A stretch of 41,961 nucleotides of DNA from Ichthyophonus hoferi (lineage: Eukaryota > Opisthokonta > Ichthyosporea > Ichthyophonida > Ichthyophonidae): NCBI GenBank assembly GCA_002751075.1, contig NAOQ01000120.1, positions 84,585 to 126,545 of the forward strand, read 5' to 3'. Below are positions 13,280-25,500 of the stretch, piece by piece (the stretch's first letter is position 1; every line of letters begins with the position of its first letter). A program made the position numbers and the translations under genes. The notes beneath the pieces were generated by a model, which was not told the origin of the DNA, made no database searches, and was given only the letters and a program-made list of their open reading frames with translations.

Positions 13280-13285
13280 ATTAAA
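13280..13285 (+). terminator. Poly(A) signal variant ATTAAA of PSMD8
   Basis: ATTAAA lies 13 bases after the PSMD8 stop codon, followed by an A run and a GT-rich stretch. It is a plausible but close cleavage signal. Confidence 0.4.
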
Positions 13286-14962
13286 AAAAAATGGGTTTAG
13301 TATTAAGGTTGTCATTTTTAATATACCTTTGGCTGTTGAAGCAACAGTTTCTTGTACAACAACTTATAACTACATATAAAGTGGGATTATACCTTTTGAT
13401 TAGGTTTCTTTCTAACACCCGTGTATTATTTGATACTTGATATTGCCCATAAACTCAAAAGGAAATTACATTGGTTCTTAACTTTAAACATTAATTAAAA
13501 TTAACGAGAGGAATATCATATGCCTTAGGGTCTGCCTTAATAGAGAATACTGTGTTATTTTGTGTAGTATATGTAAGCCAGATTATTCTTTACGCATTAT
13601 TTGAAGGTATTTTATATATATTGAACTCTACATTATTGTGGAAACCCCTTTTTAGGTAAAGGATGCAATACAAAAGCTACAATACTACTTCACGAACACG
13701 GTAAATTATGGTGTGAATTGACTATATGAGCCTGTCTGGAAGTGTTAAAACGCTAGCAGTCCCTTGGACTGTACTTGCCTCGATCTTGTTGATCATCTTT
13801 ATTAAGTCATGCAGACTACATAATTATAATTACACTGGATATTATCTATCATATTGGATCTTTCTATCCATGGCTCTGCTACACTTTGTATAACATTTTA
13901 TTATTGTCCTTTGTATCGCGATATCCAGGACTCTGGCTCTTACTATCTGAGACCACTTTATTTATCATCGATGATCATTCTTATATAGTTGTCTCTACAA
14001 TATCCATGTTATAAATTCATCCTCTTCATCATTTTCTCTAACTTGGATACACTAAATTATCTACATTCTCGGCGGCGGTCAACCCTCATGACTAACTGAT
14101 CTACTCGATCCGATTGGAAGTAATGGACCCAATTGCAATATCTCGCAATTACCTACTGGAACTATCCACTTATGTCAAGAAGTATAAAAAAGTATAGGCT
14201 GAAGTAGTATATATCTATTTACCTCTGATCGTATCATATTATTATATATGATATCTATATTATAAATCGCTAATGCCATTTATCAATTATCATTTAATTT
14301 AAACGTTACCTGCACGTTAAGAATCCATTGGTTGGTTAGATCAGCAGCAAAGTCGTGACTAAAAACAAACCTTTCTGTTAGCACAGATGCTATTGGCTTT
14401 AAGATTATAATAGCAGTAAAAGCTAACTATGTTGAAAATATATCAATATTTCTGAAAATAAACACGAGTATTGCAATTATGGAGTAGCATAAATATCATG
14501 CAATATTCCAACAGAAGCATTGATATCTCCTTATATCAAACTGTACTTAGAGGCTATAGCCATTGATTAACTTAAGAGTGATTGAATGATAGCTAATTAA
14601 ACAGATCGTCGTTAATCTCTTAAGAATTACTATTTATAATTATCATTTGAATAAACGTCTAATCACATCATCCTTTTATATTCTATTGTCTAGTCATATA
14701 AATTAATTGTCACCCACGAGTAAGATTTAATATGTCCTTCAAGAATATCTGCCAAAATACAACAATTCATGTCGTTATAGCTATATTTGTGCTTTAAGTC
14801 ACTATATTATTATTATTATTATTATTATTATTGTTTCACCCATAATTGATCTGATTGTTTAAATCCATAAAATATATGTGTGTAATGTACATAATATGAC
14901 TAGTCATTAGGAAAAATTGTAGGATTGTGTCAGTATAATATAGCCTTATATTTTGCAATATA
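13286..14962. other. Gene-poor intergenic region
   Basis: No exon, RNA gene or named repeat is recognised, apart from a short ATT microsatellite at about 14805-14832. Base composition is somewhat less skewed than in introns, which carry strong pyrimidine bias on the coding strand. Confidence 0.5.
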
Positions 14963-15535
14963 TTACCCAAACGAAACGTATATTGTTGGAAGCCTTCTAT
15001 AGACTGAACATAAGGATACGATACTGTCGGAATTTTGCGAGCTTGAAGATTTGTCTCCGCTATCGATGGACATAGACTGCCCGTCTTCCATATCACTGGA
15101 GCTTGATTATAGATCCTCTAAAACATTTCTACTCATTTCTTCTTAGCTATCAGAGGAGATATAAACTTTTTGTTTTTTATTTTTGCCCACGGATCCTAAC
15201 TTGGTTGCAGACAGTAGTACTGAGTTCCATTTGACTCTAGTTGTAGTAGGAATTTTGTACCATTTCAACTGTAAACATTGCCTGACTTCCAAGGAACTGG
15301 TGTTGCTATCCCTGTGGTAGGACCAAGTCCCCTAAAACCGTTCGGTTACTGCTCCCCTAGTATAGTGCTGTTTGGGAGCCTATCCTTTGGTGGTCCTTAA
15401 AATGGGTTGTCTCTTTCAATGGAAGCGCTTTGTGGTTGCTGGGCCTTAATAACTCTGTCGTAATTCTCAGTGCTTCTTCGGGAGACACTCGAGTTGAGAA
15501 CTGTAATATTGTTGTGGACTAGGATCTTCCTCTAT
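14963..15535 (-). pseudogene. Decayed coding remnant, family unknown
   Basis: On the minus strand, stretches of protein-like composition remain. Examples are VSPEEALRITTELLRP towards the 15500 end and a Ser/Asp-rich part (DMEDGQSMSIDSGDKSSSSQ) near 15030-15091, ending at a stop at 14963. The frame is interrupted several times, so it is not an intact gene. Codon-like structure and Ser/acidic bias argue for former coding sequence rather than chance. It could be a host pseudogene or part of an old mobile element; I cannot tell which. The 15457-15530 part is also duplicated in inverted orientation. Confidence 0.4.
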
Positions 15536-15665
15536 TGCTTAAAGATACATTGAAACTTGCATCAGGGCCAAGATGCAAATACAAAATGCAAGTGGAAGAG
15601 CCTAGTCCACAATAGTTTCAGTTCTCAGCTCGAATGTCTCCCAGAAAAGCCCCGAAGATTACGAC
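15457..15665. repeat. Imperfect inverted repeat (arms of about 73 bp)
   Basis: The left arm, 15457-15530, matches the reverse complement of 15594-15665 with scattered differences. Shared blocks include the complement pairs of gggagacactcgagttgaga and gtggactaggatcttcc. A 63-base spacer separates the arms. The left arm is inside the decayed coding remnant, so the right arm looks like an inverted copy of it. It could also be a foldback element. Confidence 0.75.
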
Positions 15666-15683
15666 AAATATTAACGATAAAGA

Positions 15684-17047
15684 ATATTTATACAATAAAA
15701 ATTAGATCCTATGATAGAAAATCGTGTTCCATGTTTTTCCTCTGAGGTGATTAAAGCAAATTGCTTATCTATAATTCGATACGATTAGAATTATAGTATG
15801 CCTAACTATATGATACTTCAGTTTACCCATTAGCCGTTAGTCAGTAGTGCCTGTACTGCCTTGTTCAGATTAATCAATGGTAAATGTCATTGCCATATTT
15901 AAATATCATATATATTATATATTCTCTTATGATGTATTTAATAGATGTCAGGGATGTCATCTATATACGATTTTCTTTCATTAGATTTATGGAATTGTAA
16001 ATCTTTGTTAGATTCTTACGTGATCCACAAGTATATTTTTAATGATATTAATATGCCACCTGTCCTGTTTTCCAGTGGCGGCCACTAATACATCTTCAGG
16101 CTAGATATTATAACACATGGAATGTTTTATCAAAAAACTACCTAACAGTGTGGCGTACACACAAAAAGGATGGATAGAGTATCTACATTACTAAAAACAA
16201 AAAATGCTTTTATATTTTTTAAACGATATATACGAATGAAATATTCTTGCAAATTTCAAAAAGCTGTATGAGATTGACGAGAGCCCTAACTTAACTACAT
16301 TAAACTTACATCATAGTATAAATTTTCTTCCTATACTCTCCTCTCCAATAAGGACATATGAATTAATAAAATAGATATGGATATAAACGAACAGAACATA
16401 GTGAAAGTGAAAAATAGATAATATATCTAGTAACTTTATTTGAAGCTATGGAAGACTGAAAAATTATAAACAAACGTAAGAAAGAAATAAAATCAACTTT
16501 CTTTATTTACTCTAATTCATACCTAAACTTACAAACTCGCATATAAAGAATACTGTTATTTGATTATTTATACTTATAATATAGCCAAAGGCTCATTGCA
16601 GTTAAGCACTGCCTACTAACTTATATACTAATACACTATATCAACTTATCTATATATCTCTTAGCTGTATAAAAAGCATTTGATAATTATACAACCTAAT
16701 TGTAAAACACTATATCCACCTAGCCATTGTGTACTACTTTTATCATGTCCATCCATCTTTTGCCTTGCAAGAAAGACAATAATTCATGGTCAACCCACGA
16801 ACACATTCACTGGTAATAGAAAAGGTACACACTGTAATTAAAAAAACCAGAATAATGAATATGTAAGGTTGCTCGAAACTCAGGTCAAACTTTCTGATAA
16901 CATTTTTTCTAACAAATACATATAAGGCATCTTAACTACAACCTACATTATATGCCAAACCTATGTGTCACTGCTAATACTTGCTAATGCTTCAAATGAT
17001 TACAAGTAATTAAAAATAATTATTGCTAATTACTAGCAATGTATTAT
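15684..17047. other. AT-rich intergenic region downstream of TSEN34
   Basis: I see nothing that I can name. The part nearest 17047 must hold the TSEN34 3' flank (minus strand), but no canonical AATAAA is seen just past the stop. Confidence 0.5.
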
Positions 17048-19493
17048 TTACATCCACCCATGGAGGGGTGGGGGGGCGTCAAACGATGCTCTTGTCAGTG
17101 TGACGTGCATGGCTAGGCCTGTACTAGGATCCACACTACTCATTAGTGTGGTTTTATTTACCGCTGTCCCTACTCTAGCCATTCTGTGTAATAGGATATA
17201 CTTGTCAAATGCTAATATATTAATATATTATAATATGTCATGGTACTCTAGAATATTCTATAACGAGTTAACCCATGAATGTGGCCAGGTAGCACTGTAA
17301 GCAAGGTTGCACATTAGTTGAAACCATGACTGAGATAGAGAAAGATATTGAAAATAAAATAAAATAAAGAGGAAAGAGATGCAAGGAGAAAGAGAAGGAG
17401 CAGAAGAATAGAAATAGAAATAAATTGTCAACCATAAATAGTGACAAACAAAATGCAACATCTGTACATAATTGGAGGGAGGAAAACAGTAATTGTAACA
17501 ACCATGAAAATATTGTACAACTAAAAAAAACAAATAAAAGAAGATATAGAAAGAAATATATCTATATATCTAAATATATAGATATACAAATACAAATATG
17601 AGGTTAGCAATAAGATGGAGGTGATATTTACGCAGCAATTCCTAATGGAGAAATATTATGTTCCCAGGGGGACACCACAACCACGTGTTCAGCATGTGTC
17701 GTACTAGGATCTCCTATTGGTGGAAAGAATAATTTAATTAGTAGACATGATATAATTGGCAATTTATAAATTAACGTTACCGTGTGTTTATGTAACTAAT
17801 ATATCTGGTTCTATACAAAACATGTGCGTTTGCATACAATATGTATACGTTTTTATACATACATAAGCAAAAAAAAAAGAAAATAATAAGTCATTGTGAT
17901 GTAGTAGTATTGACATATAGGGTTATAATGACATACCAGAATAGCACAGAAAATGACCCCCAAATTTCAGGCCGGTAGTGATATAAAAACCCCTATCCCA
18001 CAAATCAGAAAATATTATTTGTTTGTTTGGATCGCCCTGGTTGCTATGATACCCTTGAGGTATTGTAGAAAGTTCGTTGCCTAGTCTGTATAATATCGTA
18101 TAATGATTAGCAAGAAGTCATGCATCTACAAATCATTGTCATTATTATTACAATTAAAATTAAGTATTATTCTGTTTGCTATTTCATTGGTCCAAATCCC
18201 TCACCAGCAAGAGGTATGTGTTAATATTAAATAACCTAAATAACAGTAAAACAGTCAGCCTTATAAGAGTGATATACTTGTCTAAAACTTTACTTTCAAT
18301 TGGCTTCTCAACCTATCTGTTTTCTATTCATGTACATAATAATACTTGAGTAGATATGCCGTTTTATAGCTAGAAAGAGAGAAAGAGAGACAGAAGAAAT
18401 AGAAAGGGAAAAACAAAAAACAAAAGAAAAACATAAAAACATATATACATACACACTATCGGGCAAGTAAGGAATTTCAATTACAGCACTGTCAAAGGCT
18501 CCCTTGGAAGGATACCTATCTCCCTTCACGGTCTCTACTTGAGACTCTCTCTTTGTCTTTTCTCTCCTCTTCCCCTGTGTATCTATACTCTCTTTCCCTT
18601 TCACCTCACTCTCCCTCTCCACTTCTCTATCTTTCCTAATAATATCTGTCTGGCCGTTTTCATGTTGTTCATCTACCATCATCATTTGGGATAATGGTGT
18701 GGGTTGGTCATGTTGTAACTGGGCACTGGCAATTATTTTATCCGGGTTAACTTTATTATTATCCTCCAATGAACAACAATCCATCCTATTAACCAACCCA
18801 CCAATATTATCTTTTAGTATTGTCTCATTACAAGGCAATTCCGTGCATTCCAGTGGAGTTATTGCATTATTGTTTTTCTTTTCTACTGCCAATTGTATAA
18901 AATATTCACGTAAGGCTGCATTTTTTTTTTTTTTTTGTTCTAATAGGTCGGAGAAATAGCTTTCGCGACTATGATTAAAATCATCAATTACGGATTGGGT
19001 GGGCAGATTTAGTCTTACATGATCGCAGTCCAATAATCTTGCCCAACCTGGGGGGGTAGGGAAAGGGAGATATATGGGTGGGTATATGAGGGTGTGTATG
19101 CTCGTAAGTAGGTAAGTAATTATGTACGTATGATAGTATGAGAGTATGTATGCATGTATGATAGTATGTACGATAGTATGATAGTATGCAATAATAGTAT
19201 ATATATATATATATATGATTAACATATAAATATATAATAAAAAAGTACCTATAAAAAGGAGCAATTAAACTCAATAAACCAATCACACATAATCGTTATA
19301 ACTATACAACCCTGCCATACTTCCCACCTCTACCCCCTTCTATACCACTGCATACCTTTATTTAATAGAAACAGAGCCTGTTCTTGTAGCAATACACACG
19401 GTAATCCTAATAAAAGATTTTGTCGCCTATTTTTAGGTAGGGTCCCAGTAGGTTCAACTATAATCCGTTTATGGGTACGAAGGAATAGTGCTT
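17048..19493 (-). CDS. TSEN34: tRNA-splicing endonuclease subunit Sen34 (first exon not found)
   Basis: Five in-phase exons on the minus strand: 19493-19356, 19047-18453, 18085-17937, 17713-17632 and 17183-17048, ending in TAA. They give about 366 residues; human TSEN34 has 310. TSEN34 is the nuclear subunit that cuts the 3' splice site of intron-containing pre-tRNAs. The N-domain shows GTLPKNRRQNLLLGLP. A long charged linker (exon 2 of the series) is Lys/Glu/Ser-rich. The catalytic domain shows DLWDRGFYITTGLKFGGHF. The remembered human triad Tyr247, His255, Lys286 maps to TAT at 17943-17941, CAT at 17696-17694 (same eight-residue spacing) and AAA at 17155-17153, so the enzyme looks active. 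The missing start should supply one base of phase. One candidate is the ATGG at 19811-19808, followed by gtaaat, which would make the protein begin MEALFLRT. Confidence 0.93.
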
Positions 19494-19740
19494 CTGTATG
19501 TAGGTAGATGGAAAGGAAGGTAGGCAGGTAAGTATGATAGTATGTTTGATAGTTTGTATATATATCTGCTATGTATGATAGTATGTATATATGTATGCAT
19601 CTATGTATAAATGGAAGTATGTATGATAGTATGATAGTATGATAGTATGTATGCAAGTAAGTAAGTAAGTAAGTAAGTATGCATAATAGTACGCGTGATA
19701 GTAAGAATGTAGGTAGGTAGGTAGGTAGATGTAAGTATAT
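19080..19740. repeat. Degenerate GTAT/GATAGTAT simple repeats
   Basis: Clusters of gtatgatagtatg, gtatgtatg, taagtaag and taggtagg fill the TSEN34 intron 19048-19355 and the sequence just upstream of the 19493 exon. On the minus strand they read as CATACTATCATAC, with ATAC and ACCT variants. Several long open frames across them are artefacts of the repeat. Confidence 0.8.
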
Positions 19741-20269
19741 GCAAGTAATGGTTCAATAAAGAAGAAATGATATTATTATGCTAGTAGAATGGCTTGTCTC
19801 TATTTACCCATAAAATAGATATATATATACTATTAGATAAAGGTATTGCTATATATACATACAGTTAGATATGGGCATATATATATATATAATTAATAAA
19901 CAAATGGAATTCAATAGGTATGGTTAAACAATTCAATTACGTATTACAAGTCAAATACCATTAATAATGAGAAGGTTAAAACAAAGTGAGGTTACAGATG
20001 AAACATGTCAAGGATTGAGTCGGTATAGAGGTGGTAAGGAAGAAAGAAGGAAAAAGGGTTGGTGTGCTCACTGGTGGATATGTAAGGTTTAAGAGGCGGA
20101 GATGTGACAAAGAGAGGAGGTAGGGATTAGGTAGTGTCATGGATTCTTGGTATGTTTTATAGCCTACCTTTACTAGTCCATATTAGGTAACGACCGCGTG
20201 TTAGATATATATTTACTATCATTTTTACTTTAATATATACGGTAAACAAATCATAAATAAAGGAGTAAA
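19494..20269. other. Region 5' of TSEN34
   Basis: It begins with simple repeats and should hold the missing TSEN34 start and promoter. No strong initiator exon was found. The ATGG/gtaaat candidate at 19811-19806 (minus strand) fits the phase but gives a shorter N terminus than in human. Confidence 0.4.
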
Positions 20270-20790
20270 AGGGTTATATTATAATATATTAAATTATATT
20301 ACAGCATATTATAGTAAGTATAATATAGTATACTATATTATGTTATATTTTATTGTATTATATTATACCATATTACAGTATATTTTATCATATTGTATTG
20401 TTATATTATAACATTAATAGTATACTATATTATATTATATTATATTGTTATGTTATAGCAGATTATAATAATATATTATATCCTATTATATTGCATTATA
20501 TTTTATCATATCATATTAATCACATATATAGTATTGTATTATAATATATTAAGTTACATTGTTATTATACCCTATTTAAACGTTCGAAGCTCTGATAGAC
20601 GTAAAAAGCATCCAAATTTTGGAGATTGCAGTTCAGATCGTGGTTATGTTATATTATCTTTATTATATTATATTTTATGGTGTTATATTATATTATACTA
20701 TATTATAATATATTATATTATATTATATTATATTGTCGTATTATATTATATTATTTATATTAATCATATATATTGAATACTGTATTATAT
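20270..20790. repeat. TA/TTA-rich low-complexity tract
   Basis: Long runs built from tattatat-type words cover 20270-20575 and 20640-20790. They flank a roughly 60-base island of normal composition (20578-20640). The tract lies directly beside the transposon that starts at 20808. Confidence 0.85.
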
Positions 20791-20807
20791 CATATTGGAT
20801 TACATTA

Positions 20808-21543
20808 CGGGGGTTCCCTGAAATAATTCGACAAATTCCTACATAAATGGACAGATCCCAACAATAATTCGACCGATCCCAACAATAAATGTATAACGTA
20901 AAAATTACTTAAAAAACTAAATAGAATAATAAAGAGGAAATTGAAAGAAATTTGCTTTTTTGTTAGTTTTACTAGTGGGAAAATCCTTTATTCGCGTAAT
21001 GTCCTACGTAAGCCTTCGAAAGGTAAATCTTCATTCACCTTTCCCCACATTCCGTTATGTAAATTGCAGAATGTTACAGTTGGGCTTGAGTTGAAATCAT
21101 CAAGGCTCTTTTGAATATAAATTTTCATTGTTTCGCTTCTACTAGCAATTGACCTATAGGTATGAATTTTACTTTTTAGTAGCCCGAATATGTTTTCAAT
21201 TGGGTTCAGTTTCGGTAGTATGCTGCCAAATACAGTAACGTTATGGAATTGACCATCAGAAAATCTTTAACTTCAGGAGATTGATGAAACTTCACATTGT
21301 CCATCACTAAGATTGTATTCGGATGTAGGCAATTTCCTGATTGCCTCATGTAAGAATGCTAGAAAGTTTGCAGCATGAATGCATCATCGACCATCTTGCT
21401 ATAAAAGAGAGCAGAGAGAGAAAAAAGACTACACATGAATATATTTTATCCTATTGATAGATTAACGAATGCTAGTCCATTTATTATTGGGGTCCGTCTA
21501 TTTATGTAGGGATTTGTCGAATTATCTCTGGGAACCCCTGTGT
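20808..21543 (-). mobile_element. Degraded IS630/Tc1-mariner-like DNA transposon
   Basis: The terminal inverted repeats are about 60 bp. The left begins CGGGGGTTCCCTGAAATAAT; the right, read inward, begins CACAGGGGTTCCCAGAGATA, with continued similarity through ATTCGACAAAT and CCTACATAAAT. A TA flanks each side (20806-20807 and 21544-21545), as expected for this superfamily. On the minus strand, transposase fragments remain: ILVMDNVKFHQ (second catalytic Asp, near 21285-21317), then LNPIENIFGLLKSK (third acidic residue, near 21168-21212), and a C terminus LPFEGLRRTLRE with stop near 20988. The two motifs are in different frames, indicating at least one frameshift, and the N-terminal DNA-binding half is missing. 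It is a dead, internally deleted copy. Confidence 0.85.
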
Positions 21544-21545
21544 AA

Positions 21546-21956
21546 ATCTCATACAGTATTATATACATTAATATTATGTAAAATATTTTGAACCTTTCAA
21601 ATTTTTCTAGATATAATCACATTTTCGCTACGTTACGTATATATATATATATATATATATATAAATCGAAAAGATCGAAAGGCATATTTTTAATTTTCGC
21701 AACAACCATATAGCTCTGATTATTATTTTTCTTAGCACCAGCCTATAGCCATAATACATTTATTACCTCTGTTCTAGTTAGTTCGTATTACTTTATGGCA
21801 TTTCTCTTCTATGCAAATATATTACTACCAACTATACCTTTTTACTTATTTTTGATGACTTTCTCAGGCTCAGTTCCAAGTTAATTTAAATTTACTTTCT
21901 CTCATCTCTCATACATAGCATATATATACACCTTTATATATTTTGAATAATCAATC
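21546..21956. other. Region 5' of the microprotein gene
   Basis: It contains a (TA)n run at about 21637-21662 and AT-rich sequence. The last part should include the promoter and 5' UTR of the gene starting at 21957. No specific element is recognised. Confidence 0.45.
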
Positions 21957-22549
21957 ATGCCACCAAAAGAAAAGATTGGTGAGGAAGGAAACAACACGCA
22001 GTTGTTAAAAGGCTTTGTAGCTGGAGTTATTACCGCACAGGTTAACAAGAAAATGATGTTAGGTATGGTTATGGGTGTGGCCATGGGGATGTATTTAGAA
22101 CAATCCTTTGTCATTCCACCTGTGAAAGAGCTGGGGGTGGTGGTCTTGTCCAAGGTGAGTGAATATAAAAGTAAAAAAAGGAGAGGGATGAATGGAGGGG
22201 TGGTATGGTAGATAACATGAGAGAAAGAGAGTGAATAGTAGCGACAGAGTTATATATAGAAGGGAGGAAGAGGGATATGTGGTTTTATGTGCGAGAATTG
22301 TTTGTTTAGAAGGGAGTAGTATGAGTTAGTGGGGATGGTTAAAGCAAGAAAGAAGGTAAGATGTGTTTAGATGTGTTTGTGTTATGTATTGGATGCCTTG
22401 TTACATTGAGGAACTATTATATGTTATATGAACAAGACATAATCATGCATATTTCTATGATTTGATTGAAGTCTGCCAACCAGAAACAGTTGACGACGGA
22501 TGAAAAGGATGCATCTTCTAGTTGCTATGGTTACGTACACATCCAATAA
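21957..22549 (+). CDS. SLC35A4-MP-like mitochondrial microprotein
   Basis: Exon 1 (21957-22154) and exon 2 (22484-22549) join in phase 0 to 87 residues. After a short polar N terminus, residues 16-56 read LLKGFVAGVITAQ, then LGMVMGVAMGMYLEQSFVIP. These align with the human SLC35A4 upstream-ORF microprotein, which from memory reads FLKGFLAGYVVAKL and LGFAVGTCTGIYAAQAYAVP. Shared features are LKGF-AG, LG with spaced glycines, a Tyr-x-x-Gln, and a Pro ending the single hydrophobic segment. The human protein is an inner-mitochondrial-membrane component. Here it looks like an independent spliced gene; no SLC35A4 transporter follows nearby. The second exon has only a modest acceptor and could be mis-assigned. 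The intron is purine-rich, unlike the other genes. Confidence 0.6.
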
Positions 22550-25500
22550 TACGGAGCATGTTATTATGCGTCTCTTCTATATCAAGATAACTATGTGCTA
22601 TGTTATTAATTCCTTGTATAATGTTTCTTGGCTGACGGACTATTACCCAGCTAAGAGCCTCGGAGATAGGTGACATTCGCTCTCTTATTTTGGCTATCAA
22701 AGCGATGAGCAAGGGGAGGGATGAGTGAGACCTAGGGGGTAGGTGTATATATATATATATATATATACATAGTTATCATTTTATTTTAATGTGCACTGCT
22801 TTGAGTAGGAGGTTTAGTTTTTCAATTTTATTGATATATCATCTTTATGTGTTTTGGAGTGTTGTTCATGCGATAAAATATACAATAACTATAATGCAAT
22901 GTATGAATTAATTTATAGAATCGAACCCTTTCACCCTGTCAATAGATATGTTATAGATGGCCTCAAGGTTAGCATTATCATTAGGAGGTAGTTAGGTTAG
23001 TAGCGATATATAGGTAGACATATAGATAGATAGATAGATAGATATGTATATAAATAGATAGACATAAATAGATAGTTAGATAGATATACATATAAATAGA
23101 TAAACAGATAGATAGATGGATAGATAGATAGATAGATAGATATAGAAATATAGAAATATAGATAGATAGATATAGACATATAGATAGATAGATAGATATA
23201 GACATATAGATAGATAGAATAGATAGATATGTAGATAGATAGATAGATATATAGATAGACATATGGATACATAGATAGATAGATAAATAGATAGACATAT
23301 AGATAGATATATAGATAGATCATATCCACCTTATGTACTGAGTATTACTTTTCCCAGTCTTCACTTTCATACCATGCCTACCTTATATATATATACTGAG
23401 CAGTAATATTTTTCAAAACAGATTCAATCGCTCACGATTAGGATCTATCTATTTATTTCTCCTCCAATTATATTTTTCTTTTTTCCTTTTTTAATCAATT
23501 TAGTGTTCTACTTTACTATAAATGCTATAATGAGCTATTTCATCTCATTGGGTCAATAATTTACCCTTTTTTTTTCCTTATGTGAATATCACTATGCAGA
23601 CAATATACTATTGTTAGAATTAATTTATACCTATATTATTTTACTGGCCTGACCAATTAATTAACTAATTTGAAATGTTTTAATATTCTAGTAATCATTA
23701 TGGTTTTTCCTATTAATAGAATATGTATATGGCGATGTAGTATTGGTAAATCACTCATATCACTCATGGTAGCCCCTTCCTTACTGGATGATACGTATTT
23801 AAACTAGCCTATTTTATGTCTACTAAAAACTATATTTTGGGAGTTTTCATTGGTTATTGAAAGAAGAATAATATAATGCGCCAAGTAAATGTTTTTAATT
23901 TTTCAAATCCATTACCAATATTGTCTACGTCTACCTTATACTATATTATTAGCTACCTATACATGGTAAATGACAGTTTGGGGCTGGTCTAATTGTTGCT
24001 ATGGAGACAATGCGATACGATAAGATGATTTGCTATCCATCTTACCCCAACGCCAATGGGATACTCGCCAATTTCTAATTAATTTTAATATAATGATATA
24101 AAATTTATAACAAATAGACACTTTCTCTGTAGACCTGACTGTAGAATGATATTTCCTATAAACTAACAAATCATTTTTATTATCCGACAATCCCAACAGG
24201 TAATTGGCCTATTTAGACCAGTGGTATCCTCCTAGCCACGGTACAAGAATGGTCTATCTGAACATGTAGCATAGTTATTATGGTGATAGAAACTATGTCT
24301 ATTCAAAGGCTTATTCCTACCATACAGGATGAACAAGTATCCGATATTGATAGTACTATAGACTACATATATATATATATATGTCTGGCTTGATAGTAAT
24401 CTACTGTTACAATGAATATATTAAGATATATGGAGGGATAAAAGTATGTGTTTTTATGTTAAAAACATATTATAGTGAAATTAACATTAGATAAATTTAA
24501 TACAGATCTCGATCAACCGATAGATAAATGTCTTGGTGCAATGATTTGTAGTATTTACATTATTTACACGCTATTATTGGTTATTAAAGATTTAAAATAT
24601 CATAATGAAAACAGTAAAAAAAAATTGTAATTGGCTACGAAAGAAAAGCATATTATGGGTTAGTATACCTAACTGTTGTTTTAAAAATTAAAATATGATA
24701 TGTAGACCATATTAACGATTGTTGCGCTCTTGTATGATAGGTTAGAGTAATAAGGATCCAATGGAATAACCGGTGTAATAACAGTTCTCCAATGCAAAAT
24801 AAGTAGTGTAATTTGTAAAGTAGCATAACTGATAGTAGTAGCTATACAAAAAATCTTTTGTATGAATATTCAGTACTGTTTTCCCAAGATAGAAAGAAAC
24901 TGTTATACTCAAAACACATAATATACTGTATGTCTGTATATGTAGCTGCCTATAGCTATATTATAAATAATACCATATATAGAATAACTACCAATCATTA
25001 CAGTGCCCAATTAGTATATCACTAAGGGAATCAGTTATTTAGAACCAGCTAGCCAATAGAAATCATTGGAATATACTATTCATGTTCAGGAAAGATATTA
25101 GTGGGTTTGCCATCCATGGGATTATGTGTAAATATATATATGTCATAGTGTATGCCTTTATTAGGTATATAATGGCTATCCAACCCACACTGAGGCATTT
25201 ACAACATAAATACATATCCACATGTATTTACTTGTCACCTGTATCTACATAGCATGGACGAAATGGGAAGGTACGTTTATTTATAAACTCCATTTACAAT
25301 AATTAACTTTCAGGTTAAGTGTCTCTCATTAATACTGCGATGTTAAGTAATAGACACACCGAGCTAAAATAACATCAAAGGTTCTTGACCCAAGGAGGAC
25401 AATGCCATCGTTTAACCACCCTTATATAATAGAACATGTGTAAGTGGTGTATAGTATAGTATAGGGTATATATCTCGGCCCACACGGCGAAAACAGGCTG

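Noticed and set aside
14836-15096. 86-codon minus-strand open frame
   Set aside because: Another frame of the same strand has a more protein-like Ser/acidic composition, so this uninterrupted frame is probably chance.
17100-17300. Plus-strand open frame with a signal-peptide-like start, seemingly spliced to 17687
   Set aside because: It lies antisense to the last exons of TSEN34, whose minus-strand reading gives the catalytic His and Lys regions of that family. The plus-strand frame is a shadow.
18984-19656. Long minus-strand frames extending through the TSEN34 introns
   Set aside because: The extensions beyond the exons are translated simple repeats rich in His, Tyr, Ile and Thr. Splice sites bound the real exons.
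21902-22153. Minus-strand open frame opposite the microprotein exon
   Set aside because: The plus-strand frame matches a known microprotein pattern and ends at a GT donor. The minus frame has no recognisable features.
22981-23329. Minus-strand open frames of over 100 codons
   Set aside because: They are translations of the TAGA microsatellite in two frames (Ile/Tyr/Leu/Ser repeats).
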